Assembly (NCBI RefSeq): GCF_921293095.1
Contig: NW_025791681.1
Coordinates: forward strand, 62,001 to 126,000
DNA length: 64,000 nt
Reading direction: 5' to 3'
Source of the DNA: Ischnura elegans
Taxonomy: Eukaryota; Arthropoda; Insecta; Odonata; Coenagrionidae
Shown: positions 20,571-31,382 of the stretch, in pieces
Position numbering within the stretch: position 1 is the first letter of the stretch
Layout of the letters: every line of letters starts with the position of its first letter
Program-made: the position numbers and the translations under genes
Notes under the pieces: generated by a model
Database searches by the model: none
What the model was told of the DNA's origin: nothing
The model's input: the letters and a program-made list of their open reading frames with translations, nothing else

Positions 20571-20762
20571 TGATTGATTGATTTGATTGATTTATTAAGT
20601 CACCGTAAGCATTTGCATTATGCATGGCTTTGTCAAGGATGTTACATGTATTACACAATATGAATGGAAAAACAATGCTCAAATAACAAAACAATATAAA
20701 AAACATAAATACATACAGTTTACATTTTTTTTTAACACATTTCAATTACAGACTTAAATTTT

Positions 20763-21441
20763 TTACATTAAAAAGTCATCCACACTATAGAATAATTCCC
20801 TTAAAAGCAGTTTTTTCACGGCACACTTAAATTTAAAGGAACTTTTGATATTTTTTACATAGCTTGGCAATTTATTATACACAAGTATTCCCTGATGGTC
20901 TATGCCTTTAATTGTTTTATTTACTCGGTGCTGACTTACATGGATTTCATTTTGGCTTCTTGTATTATGACTATGAATGTCACAATTTTTAATAAACATG
21001 TCTTGGTTTTTTTTTAATAAGTGAGACTGTTTCAAGAATATATATACAAGGGAGTGGTAAGATTTCCAGTTTTTCAAAAATAGGTTTGCTGGGAGCTCTA
21101 TTATTGGAATTAGTTATTATGCGAATAATCTTTTTTTGCATTTTAAATAATTTTGGTAGGAAGATAGAGGAGCCCCAAAATGGAATACCATAATTAAGAA
21201 GTGACTGCACATAGCCAAAATATATCGTTCTCAATACCTGAATACAAGTGATTTCCTTGAGTACACGGAATGCATAACAGATTTGTGCCATTTTTTGAGT
21301 TAATTTATTGATGTGTTCTTCCCATGAAAGATTAGAGTCAATCCAGATACCTAAAAACTTTGTTACCCTAAGTTCTTTTATAGGGTAACTGTTAATTATT
21401 GGATTAAAATTTATTATCTTCTTCTTAAGATTGAAATTTAA
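20763..21441 (-). pseudogene. LINE reverse transcriptase, C-terminal part
   Basis: Two overlapping minus-strand frames (to about 21000, and 21077-20763) form one C-terminal region. Segments include VTKFLGIWIDSNLSWEEHI (thumb), LNYGIPFWGS and HSHNTRSQNEIHV near the end. Reading jumps frame at a T9 run on the plus strand (21007-21015), consistent with one extra base. The 5' side connects to 23441 across the inserted element: excising it with one TAA restores an uninterrupted frame through the junction. Confidence 0.8.
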
Positions 21442-23437
21442 GGCTGCTATTCTGGATAAGCGTTGCAAAAAATAGCATATGCTATTCTGCTGGTCATTAT
21501 TGCAACGACCCCGTATTCTGAATGACGTGTAGTAATAATTTTGTTCGGAATAGCATCATGCTATTCCTTGCGCGTGCTATTTGGAAGCTCCGCCCCTTCC
21601 CGTATGAAAAACTTTCTGAACAGTTTGCGCAACCAATGGGGGAGAAGATATTTTATATATTTTTCTGTATTTTATGGAATATTGACTTGCAATTACAAAT
21701 AATTGCTTCATTTGCATTTAAAAATTATATTAAACCGTGGATTTATATAATACGCTTTGAAAATCTCGTTTAGGAAATCAGCTGATTGTTGTTGTTTTGA
21801 TAATATCACAATGGCTTCAGACAGGTGGGTTAGGTCATAATTTTACTGTTATAATGATGATTTATCGGGCATAAATATTGAATCATTTACCTATATCCGA
21901 TCGGTCCTTTATCGTGAGATATATGTTATGCGAAATAATCATTGAAACCTAAATATGTTTGATTTTCTTCGTAATTGTCTTAGGCTTCGAAGTCTGTCTG
22001 TTCGTTGCATGTCAAAATAAATATGTACCAACTTTTATTGCTTTGATCGTGACGATATAGCTTTACTGTATGAACCAGAAGCTTTCGTTTCTAATACTAG
22101 CTTTATATTATATGACTCCCTAATTTCAGTATTCATTCTCTGTTTAGGAAATGAAGTAGGTGGCAAAGTCACCGCTGTGCTTTCATGTAATATGATGGAA
22201 TAGTATCAATATTTCAGCTGCAGATTTGGAAAAAGCAGAGGGATGTGATGGTGAATTTGAGGATGGATGGAACAACTGTGAAAAAGTGAATCGTGTGGAA
22301 AGTGCTGTTGTGTCACTTATTATTGTTTTCGTATCAGCTGATTTTAATATGCTCACTGAAATTTTTGATAGACCCTGAACTGTGCCGATATACTGAAACT
22401 TAATTGTGTGAATAACTTACTTGCCTATAGAGGAAACAATTTGTATTGAATTCCACATGATATATATTGCATTAATGATGTACATGGATATTCCATTAAA
22501 CGTTTGTGGCGAATCATATTTGTTCGGAAACTTTATTGGTGTTCGGAGAAATCCTTTGTTTTCAAGCAAGTAATTCAAGTCGACTGCCCGTGTTATAAGT
22601 TAGTAAATTTTAAGTTTTAATTGTAGAAGGTAGAGAATAGTGGGGAAAATAATTTCGACTCGTTGCATGTTTTTGTATATACTGTCCAATTGAGGAAATG
22701 AACGGCTGATCAAAGTATATGGTAATATATGGTTTTCATTGAAAGCTATAACTGTTATTATATTTGGCGAGTTAGTGTGTTCACACAAGCTTGAAAATTT
22801 TCAAGAATCGACCTGATAGCCTACATTGAGGATATTTTTAGTAGCAAGTCAAGTGATGAAATAAAATTATGAGTTGTAAATATGAATAAAACGCGGAAAA
22901 TTTGGGCTAATCGTGGTAATTCTTTGCATTAATTGTTATTGTTTTCGTACTGTCGATGAAGCAAGCTTGAGCTTCATATATTAAGCTCGAATGTTAATTT
23001 CTAACCAATTCACTTAACTAGTGAAATATTCATCACTTATGCTACTATTATTTAATTAAAATAAAGCTGATAACATTTTATTTTTGGCTATTATTCCATT
23101 TTTCAACGCTTGATTATGTTACTTTAACCTCAGAAAAACAATTCGACATCGCAATGCGCACGTTTTCAGGGTTGCAATCGGTTGCAATACCGAATAGCTC
23201 GGCCTCGAAGACTGCGTAATATTATAGCAAGCCTACCGGTTGCAATTCGCCGTTCAGAATAGTGAATTGCTACGGGCCTATGCTATTCTGAGAATTACGT
23301 CTTCCGGTGTAGTAAAAACACGAATTGCAACCGTTCTGAATACCAAATAGCATAGGCGTTGCAATACGCTATATTATAGCAACATCGGTTGCAATATCGG
23401 AGAATAGCATAATGCTATTCCATCCAGAATAGCAGCC
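21442..23437. mobile_element. Non-autonomous TIR element (PIF/Harbinger-like) inserted in the LINE
   Basis: 1996 bp with 16-bp perfect inverted ends (GGCTGCTATTCTGGAT) and a 3-bp target duplication TAA (21439-21441 and 23438-23440). Removing it with one TAA rejoins the LINE reading frame exactly, which proves order of insertion. Both ends carry repeated palindromes of the form GAATAGCAT-ATGCTATTC (about 21472-21488, 21551-21570, 23402-23420) and clustered TTGCAA motifs, candidate transposase-binding sites. No long ORF. An ATGGCTTCAGACAG followed by a GTGGGT donor-like site at about 21811 and an exon-like patch at 22215-22300 may be remnants of a gene, unproven. TAA duplication and short TIRs fit PIF/Harbinger. 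Confidence 0.85.
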
Positions 23438-23440
23438 TAA

Positions 23441-24222
23441 ATAATGGGTTTTACTAACATTTAAAGATAGCTTATTATCGGTGAGCCAGTTCATCAAATT
23501 GTGTGTAGTTTCTGTTACCTCGTTCATTAGCTGAATGGGATTATGGTTTTAAAAAATTAAGTTAGTATCATCAGCGAATAGTATTGTATTGGAGAGTGGT
23601 ACATTAGCAGGTAGATCATTTATGAAGACTAAAAATAGTAGTGGTCCAAGAATGGAGCCCTGCGGAACTCCACAGTTAACAGAAGTTGTACTTGATACAG
23701 ATGAATTCATTTCCATATATTGTGACCTATTTGTTAAATATGATATGAACCATTCCTTTGCATTGCCTCTTATGCCATATGTTTCTAATTTTTTTAAAAG
23801 AATCCCATGATTAACTGTATCAAACGCTTTTTTTAAATCAATGAAAAGACCTGCAACATGAATATTACTATCTAAGGCATTCCATATATTCCTTGTAAAT
23901 GAAAAAATGGCATCATTTATGGACTTATTCCTTCTGAAGCCAAATTGATGATTGTCAATGACAGAGGATTTATCAAAAAAAGAAATCAATCTCAGATACA
24001 TGACCTTCTCCAAAATTTTGGAGAAACCTGAAAGCAATGAAATTGGTCTATAATTCTCGATGTTATCCTTCTCTCCTTTTTTAAACAGAGCTTTAATTTT
24101 GCAACTTTAAATTTAGAGGGGAATTGACCAGCACTTAGCGAAAGATTACAAATCTCAGTCAGTGGTTTAGCAATTAAGGTGGCACAACTTTTTATAACAG
24201 CATCTGAAACTACGTTGAATAT
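23441..24222 (-). pseudogene. LINE reverse transcriptase, catalytic part
   Basis: Minus-strand RT of a CR1/Jockey-supergroup LINE. The main ORF (24037-23549) shows QFGFRRNKSINDAI, motif A with AFDTVNHGILL, motif B GVPQGSILGPLLF and motif C FADD (about 23567-23578), so the catalytic residues are intact. Upstream to 24222 reading continues in a different frame, after an apparent single-A loss near 24100, through NYRPISLLSGFSKILEKV. An in-frame TAA at 23549-23551, eight residues past FADD, interrupts it, after which the frame continues to the insertion point at 23441. The copy is dead. Confidence 0.85.
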
Positions 24223-25382
24223 TAAATGAAGTCTTTGAAAACTTTGATTCTACAACGATAGCAATGCCTTGATTAAGGATTGAAATTACTTAAAGTGGAG
24301 TTGTGTAAACATAGTATTTAATTTTTATTTTTTTGCAAACTTTTTCCCAAACAATAGTTTGTGTTACCTTCAGTACCATGTTAAAATTATCCAAAAGAAA
24401 TTGCTTCATATTGAACTGCATACTACACCTTTGATGATGACCACTCATGGTATAAAAGGAATGCATAAAATTATGAATAATTTTTACATTACACCTTGCC
24501 CTTACCCATGCCTCCAAATTACCTGAACAGATAGAAAAAAAGAGCAATTAAAGGAATGGGAAATGCAGTTAAATAACATTAGCCATGTTCAATTGAATTG
24601 TTTTATTGCAAGATAATTTATAGTAATAAATTACAAAGGAAGGACGAAGTTGTTGGTTGACACACAAAACATATTTCTGAGAGCAAGAAGACGATGCAAA
24701 ATCTCATGCAAAGAAGGCAAAATTGCTGGTTGGATGTGCAGAATTACATGAGGAAGAGTTGGGATATGGCTAATGAAAGGCAGGAGTCAAGCAGGATGGG
24801 AAATAGCCGTGCAGGTGCAGAGGATCTCTTTCCAGTTACAAAAAGGGCACCATTACCAGAGGAAATGGTCCATGAGAAGGTATGGAAGCAGACAGGAGAC
24901 ATGGCATCTTTAATGAGACAGAGGTATCCAGCAGTCCAGGAGAGAGAAGCAGGAGGAGGAGCAAACCAATGCCAAGGTGGAGGAGGAATTCATAGAGGCG
25001 TATCTGAAAGCTTACAAAGAAATTGGCATATAAGCATATGATACATATAAACTCCAAAAAACAATACAGACATAATTAGGCCCCTCAAATCATGCATTAG
25101 ACCTTCATATCAAAATGCAAATGCAAGGTCATTCACATGCTTTTAATTATTTATAATTATTAATTTAAGGTAGCATTGCATGGATTAAATTTAGGCATAC
25201 TGGGTTAAATAACAGCAAGACTTCATATACTAAACAGTTAGCTAGTGCTAGCATTTGAAAGTTTGAGATCCCATCACTAATTTGCCAACTCTGCAGATGT
25301 TCACACTGAAACGACCATGAAACTTAAAATACATGAATTTTGTTATCATTATTCTTAAAATTTGCTAATTTTAATGAATGTA
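24223..25382. other. Unassigned region with one weak plus-strand ORF (24694-25041)
   Basis: Between the LINE and the next TIR element. The plus ORF at 24694-25041 (115 codons) is rich in Arg, Gln, Glu and Gly, with KVWKQTGDMASLMRQRYPAV in the middle. Its base composition is more balanced than its surroundings, so it could be a degraded exon of a transposon accessory gene, but I recognise no domain. The overlapping minus ORF is its shadow. The rest shows nothing I can support. Confidence 0.3.
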
Positions 25383-25849
25383 CCCACACAGCACATCGTT
25401 GCCAGAGGACGTCCGCTGTGCGTCCGTCGCGTCCTCTCAGTGTCCGCGGATTTTCAGGACAGCCAGAGGACATCCGCCGGCTGTCCTGGCCACCCGTCCG
25501 CACACTGTCCTATCTCGGATGTCCAGCGGACGTCCAGCTAGTGTCCCATTATGCAGGGTTTGGGAGTTTTGGTTTCCTCTTAAAACACTCACCTCCTCAA
25601 GGAGAAACTCCGAGAGAAAGTCTCGAGATCCTCCTCCGAGTAGGGAGTATAGGAGAAGGGAGAAAGAAAAAAAACTCTCTCTCGTTTGTGAAGCCAGAAT
25701 ACTTCCTCCCGATCGAGGAAGAGTAAATTTTTCGTGGAGGAAGAGATATTTTGAGGATTGTTTTAGGTAACCAAATGTAATCCTCTTGTTGGAGTGTGGA
25801 CTCTGGGAGGAAATTATAAACTATTTAACGAAAAAAAATTTGACATTTT

Positions 25850-26400
25850 TACCGCTTCTATAGTTTAAGAACGACAAATGTACGCTATTTTTAAGTTTTA
25901 TATGGTTTATAACAATTAATTAAGTTTAAACAAAGTTAGCAACAATTTAAGTAACATTTACGAGCGTTAAAAATTTCTACATGCCTTACGGGTTAAACAA
26001 CAACAATTGAACGAACTTTTGACTCTCTACATTATTTATAACAAATTTTAAAGTTTAAACAAAGTTTTTAGCAACAATTTTACAACAATTTAACAACAAT
26101 TTTAGCAACTTTCAAAAAATTAAAAATTTCCGCATGTTGTACGGTTGAGAAGCGTTGGATGAACAATAAACCCGTACTCTTTCATGATTATAAAAATTAC
26201 TTAAATTTAAACAAATTTAGCAACTTTTACAAAAATTAATAACAGGAATAATGGAATTTATCGATTTTTACTGAAATTTTATATTATGTACCAATGTCAT
26301 TCCATTCCTACAGGTTAAATGAACTCTTTCAACTTATTGATTAATTAATATTTACTCTCTATGGATTAAAAAATCTCAGAGGCGATTGATTGGAAAGTAT
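25850..26400. repeat. Diverged tandem repeat, ~125-175 bp unit
   Basis: Three to four imperfect units, starting near 25905, 26031, 26187 and about 26360. Each contains TTATAA, then an AAGTTTAAACAAA-like segment, AGCAACAATTT or AGCAACTTTT, then TTCTACATG or TTCCGCATG and a TACGGTT or TACAGGTT segment. Unit lengths vary and identity is low, so this is an old array. Confidence 0.5.
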
Positions 26401-26713
26401 TTTAATGAAACATAACGCTTTAAATTTATTTTAATTTTTAATGGTAAGAATTCTCCTAAAATTATCACGGCATCGATGGCCTCATTCCCAGATTAGACAT
26501 TGTAATTGTCCAATTTAAGGATAGGCAATAGAAGGTAAGTACTGCCGTACCTTTGCTTTATATTGAAATTTTAGTTTTTTTGGTGGCGAACGAATTTTGA
26601 ATCTACCGCTACTCCGCGATACAGGAAGGTGTTCTCCCATGCATCTCCACATTCCTCCGTTCTAACCCAACAGAGGAACCGGAACGGAACACCGGAGACA
26701 GGGGAGACAGCAT

Positions 26714-26748
26714 GGTGGTTTGGCGGTTACAAAGCTGTATTCCAAGTA
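26714..26748 (+). other. Possible short first exon, very tentative
   Basis: ATGGTGGTTTGGCGG opens a frame that runs into a consensus splice donor (AAGTAAGT at about 26747), downstream of a GC-richer stretch (26600-26710) unlike its AT-rich neighbours. It could be the start of a gene of the enclosing transposon, joining the exon-like patch at 30184. No transcript evidence, and too short to judge. Confidence 0.15.
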
Positions 26749-27607
26749 AGTTTGATGTGACATCTAAATAATTTTTTCTTGGCGTTCACTGGCGGCAGTA
26801 TAGTGTTTCCGCATGCTCCTTATATTTCTTATAACTCAGCCTGTAACATCTCGAGGAAAAATATGGCTCTGCTTGGAACAACATGACCGTCTTGGTAAAA
26901 CCGTTACTTGGCAACTAGAGGTAGCGTCTTTTTCCGTTGTTCATGGTGAAATTTTCGCTTTTGTTCCTTGTTTACATGATATAATTTAAAGTGGAAGTTC
27001 TTGTACTATAGTCTCTGTACGCGAGAACGTATAGGAAATAATGTAAGTGCTAGCGTATAAAATAGAACCTGTTGTTTTGATAACGTAGGCTACGGCTGAA
27101 TTTGTTGAAACGGTCCGTTTGGTTCCGTTCCTAAATCAAATCAAGTAGGGTTCTTGGCAATAAATATAACTAGGAATTGTACTTACGTGTAACCGGGGGA
27201 TTTTGCAACACGCATGTATGATTAATAGGTTTCACGTAAATTATTAATTCTTTGAAATCGGACTACACCGTGTGATTTCTTTCGATATGTATATTCACGC
27301 ACGCATCGAAAAAGAACATTAATGTTATGATAGGATAACCACCAATGTTTAGCCCTTTTACAAAAAGTTTTTTTCTTTATCTGTTTGATGGAACTAGGTT
27401 AATAATTAAAAATTTTAGGTTCTAAATAAATAAATGATCTATTATGTCAGTAAAGATAAGGCTTAGGGATTAAAAAATTACAATGCCGACGTAACTTTAT
27501 AGCGTTTAATATATTTTTTCTGCCAAACTTTGCTAACCTACAAAACTATAAACTAATTTAACTACAAACTAAGTAACTGTGCTGTAACTAAGTAACAAAC
27601 TGAGTAA

Positions 27608-29426
27608 ATGGACATTCTTTACGGTAAAGTGAGACTTTAGCTAAAGTTCGATGCAGAGTCGTTTCAAGGATCTCACTTTATAAAGTGGCACTTTAGCTCC
27701 TAAAGTCTCGATCATGCATTGAAATTTTGAGTGTTGGCAATGAACGCTGCGAAAAAGTGAAGAAAAAGATGACACACGATTTTAAATGCGTACTTGTTTA
27801 CAATTGTTTCTAGCGACTGGGTTTTCGTGTTGTAATTTGCTAACTGTAAGATTTTATTAAGCTGCATTTTCTCGTTTTCTCATATTATGTGCGAATGTAA
27901 ATTAATACTGATCATTGAAAGCTTTTCCCCACTACCTTTTTTGTACGTTAATGACTGAGTTAGCTGAATAAAAGCTCACTTTTAATTAGCTTCGTGCATT
28001 GCCCTTCGATGTTTCCAGCGATGTAAATATTAAAATGATGATATTTTCACGACATTTTCTATGATTAACTGCAAACGGTTGTTAGGACTACATGCTAGGC
28101 GAGGTTTGATGGTGTACTTTCATTGAAGGTGGGTGAAATAGTGAAATTCTCTCGCGTTAACTTGAAACTGTACCAATTATTTGAAGATATACCGATCAGT
28201 GGTTGTCTCAGTTGGACGCATATTTTGAATGAGGTATGGGTGTTTGCTGAATTCTTTTCTGCTTACCAATATTTTAATTCTTAGAATGTTGAGCTAAGGC
28301 GTTATATATTATACTAGAGAAATGGACATTCAAGAATACCCACATCATCAAAACCAATGAATGAATGGCCACACAATGAAACATTTTGAATGTGAGAATG
28401 GATTTATATCAATAAGTATCTCTTTGTCTGCTTCAAATGATGCCTCGACATATGTGAATACCTAACCCGAGTATCCATTCACGAATTTTGTAGTAAAAAA
28501 TGTCAATGAAGTCTGTGATGCTGTGTAAATGAAATTTCATAACAATCCTACATCCTCGAGAAAACATTGCTTTGTTGCAGATAATATGATTATGAAGGAA
28601 AGTATGTTTTAATTTTTTTGCTGCCTTTCATGACGAGATCTTATATCATCATTATAAACATTCAAATGCATAGTCGAAAAAGGAAACAGAAACTCGACTC
28701 AATATAGTTTCAAAATCACAGAAACATGTTAAACGTGATATGGAGGCATACGGCAAGAGTACATTAAGCTAAATTTGAATAAAAACGCTTAAAATGCAAT
28801 GCACGGTATAGAAGCTAGCATTTGGCTGACCAAACGACATGAAAATCAAGTCTTCGCGTACGAAGGCTATTGACGCCAATGTAAACAGAATTTTGCTATC
28901 ATATTCAAGTATCTTAGGAAAATCATGGAACATAAACGCATAAATAACAGAAGTACTTAACAATTAGCTTGTGTGCAAATGCAACATAAATTATGCCAAT
29001 ATGTCCAACCACTTACTGTGTTGTAATTATCACACGACCGATAGAGTTTAACTTCAAAACATAAGTATTGGGTCATCTCCATCAATACCGACAAGATATA
29101 TTTTCAGGGAAAAGACATATATTACGTGTCTGGTTATTTCTTGAAACACGCCACTCTGCTGCTGTATTCTCACCAAAAAATTAGTTCCTATTCATTTCCG
29201 TAACCCAAATATCTTCATATTTCAACTTCAATAACAGCCGGTGCCGCCATATTTATTTATCCGTAAAGGACACTTTAGCCCTAAAGTGAGCTCCGGTTGG
29301 GCACTTTACGGTAAAGTGACGATTCGGCCATTATTCTTCTAAAGTGGCGTTTATGAAACGGAAAAAGCAGACTTTAGCCCGGCTAAAGTATACTTTAGCC
29401 TAAAGTGTCGTCTATGAATCGCACCC
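27608..29426. mobile_element. Decayed nested TIR element with clustered CTTTAG/CTAAAG motifs
   Basis: The right end is sharp: GAATCGCACCC (29416-29426) followed by TAAAT. Read inward it gives GGGTGCGATTCATAGACGAC then ACTTTAGG. The left end near 27608 (after TAAAT) is a degraded counterpart leading into GAGACTTTAGCTAAAG. Both ends are filled with inverted CACTTTAGC/GCTAAAGTG-type motifs (27619-27708 and 29266-29415). A TAA-containing duplication and GGG-starting ends would fit PIF/Harbinger. No ORF of note inside, so it is non-autonomous. Confidence 0.55.
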
Positions 29427-30183
29427 TAAATCATGGAATGGCCTTAACTACAGCAAGTTTTTGCTAGTTTTTCATATTTCAAGTTTCTATTTTTTTAAGT
29501 TGCATCTCGGCCAATGCAGCTTAGTGGTTTGTGTGCCGAATCAGTGTGGCTGTTTTCACACTAATCCCAAGATATCTAGTCCACTTAAACTTCCTCCTTT
29601 AAATTTTCTAGTTTCTTTTACTCCTATACCATATTCAGCTCTTCTGCATTAGTCTCCCTTAGCTCCAGCTTATGTAACACTTTTCTTTACCTCCACAATT
29701 CACTCTAGTGTAGTCATAATCTTCAAACAGAGACCAATTGTTCAGAAATATTATCCTCCATTTGAATGCTTTTTCCAATATCTTTTTCGAGACCTCTACT
29801 TAGCTGTCTGGCAAGGATGGATCAAAGATTATTTTCTAGATGGTGCACCAGGGTCTAACAGGCAAACAGTCTTCTCATTTTTGGGATTAAAATCTAGTGC
29901 AACAATTGCTCTATGAAAAATGTTCTTAATCATAATATATACATTACTAACATATTAATATTTTTACTAAAAATCTTTTCTTATTTAAGAACAAGAAAAA
30001 GTCAAAGAAAAGTTTGTAAAATGTATTCAGCCTGTAATGGACAGGTTTCCTAATTTTGAAACCTTAAGAATGTAAAACACGTGACTAATAAGACTGTAGC
30101 GTCCCGTCTTATGTAATCTGCTTGTTACGTACAAGATACAATTTCTTGCTATAATGAAATGTTTATATACTTCATTATTACAG

Positions 30184-30297
30184 GAGCAGTGCAGGAGAGC
30201 ATGACCGCTGAAAAAGATGTGGAGGTTGCCATCCAAAACTGGCTAAGGCACGCCAAGGAGCGCTTGCAGGGGAAGAAGAAAATTAAAAAATATGTAT
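30184..30297 (+). other. Exon-like patch, unrecognised protein
   Basis: Follows a good acceptor (TTACAG) and encodes GAVQESMTAEKDVEVAIQNW, then LRHAKERLQGKKK, ending at a possible donor around 30290. Composition is balanced in AT-rich surroundings, which supports past coding. No domain recognised; possibly from the enclosing TIR element. A second patch at 31184-31270, also after TTGCAG and ending in TAG, lies just outside that element. Confidence 0.3.
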
Positions 30298-30608
30298 GTA
30301 GTTTCTTGCATTGTATTATTTTAAGAAGCCAAATAAATATTGTGCATGGAATTGATGCCTTATTTATTTAAATTCTTGTCTGGACCTATTATTTATTTGT
30401 ATCGAACAAAATGAAATCCTAACCTAAACGTGTCCTGAAGGTGCCCGGAGCGGACACTTTCAGGACGTCCGTAGGCCACCTTTTTTACTGACATGCGGAC
30501 TTGCAGCGGACATCATTTGGCATGAATTTGCACGTCCGTAGAACGTCCATAGGCCACTTGGCGGACAATCACCGGATGTCCGAAAGGTGTCCGTGTGCTG
30601 TGTGGGTA

Positions 30609-31382
30609 TTAGCCTGAACAACCTTTAGAATAGAAACATAGGCAAATAACTTAAAGATAACTTCAAGATAAGGGAGAATTTTAACATGAAATGCATTGGC
30701 AACACCATTCACTAGGTAAAAGAACAAACATTTTAGGGATAATGAATAACTAAGCACTCTAGTAAGAAATAACATTTCCTTTTCCAGTAGTTGAATGATA
30801 TTGAAGAAAAAAGAACTGTCAGTCCACAACAAAAACCTTTTTAGAGAAAATATAGAAATAAAAAAATGAAAGAAAGGATGTGACCTTGACATGCATTTTG
30901 TAAGAACCAATGAGAATGTACATTTAGCTTCATTGTCAATTCCTGTGAATACTTACTTCAGTGAACTTTTAAATAACACCAAAATAGAGGAAGTACTCCA
31001 TGCCTTAATGAATTTAATATTTTAATGTGGGATGATATAACAAGTTCAATAACTGGCAAAGGGAATGAGAGGAAACAGAAATGTGTTCATGAAGAACTGG
31101 ATGCATAGCATTCCCTCCGACAGCCGTCCATCACTGGTAAAGATATTACTTCATGCTGTAAACGTTACATTATTCATTATTGCAGGCATATCATCAAACA
31201 AACAAACAAAAAGATAAGGAAGAACGGATAGTCCTCAGAGGTGAAGGGAATGCTTTTCTTATTGAAAGTTAGTGTGAAACATTTTGAACTCACGATATGA
31301 ATGATTATTACCTCATTAGCTCATTTCAGATTCTACTCATGTATTCGGCTGTTACTAAACTAGTTTTATTATTATTTTAGTA
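30609..31382. other. Unassigned AT-rich sequence up to the satellite junction
   Basis: No ORF or terminus recognised, apart from a short exon-like patch at 31184-31270. Ends in TTATTATTATTTTAGTA immediately before satellite (CTAAAAATTCTAAAAG from 31383). Confidence 0.4.

Larger units (their letters stand above)
20571..24222 (-). mobile_element. 5'-truncated non-LTR retrotransposon (LINE), split by a later insertion
   Basis: Minus-strand LINE of about 1.65 kb once the 21442-23437 insertion is removed. The 3' end carries AATAAA followed by ATCA/ATCAA-type tandem repeats (plus-strand TGATTGATTGATTTGATTGA from 20571), as in several CR1/Jockey-group LINEs. Coding begins abruptly at about 24222 inside the RT domain, so the endonuclease and 5' end are missing, the usual result of incomplete reverse transcription. 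I could not identify a target-site duplication. Confidence 0.82.
25383..30606. mobile_element. 5.2-kb TIR element with GGAC/GTCC-rich subterminal arrays
   Basis: Inverted ends CCCACACAGCACA (25383-25395) and TGTGCTGTGTGGG (30594-30606), each flanked by TA (25381-25382 and 30607-30608), consistent with a TA target duplication or a 15-bp TIR. Inside each end lie ~150-170 bp packed with GTCCGC, GGACGTCC and GGACATCC motifs in both orientations (25405-25545 and 30430-30592), suggestive of multiple transposase-binding sites. No transposase is recognisable. The element contains a diverged tandem repeat, another TIR element and an exon-like patch. Superfamily not assigned. Confidence 0.65.

Noticed and set aside
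25340..25770. Two overlapping plus ORFs of ~130 codons
   Set aside because: They coincide with the GTCC-rich subterminal array of a TIR element, with composition set by the motif repeats.
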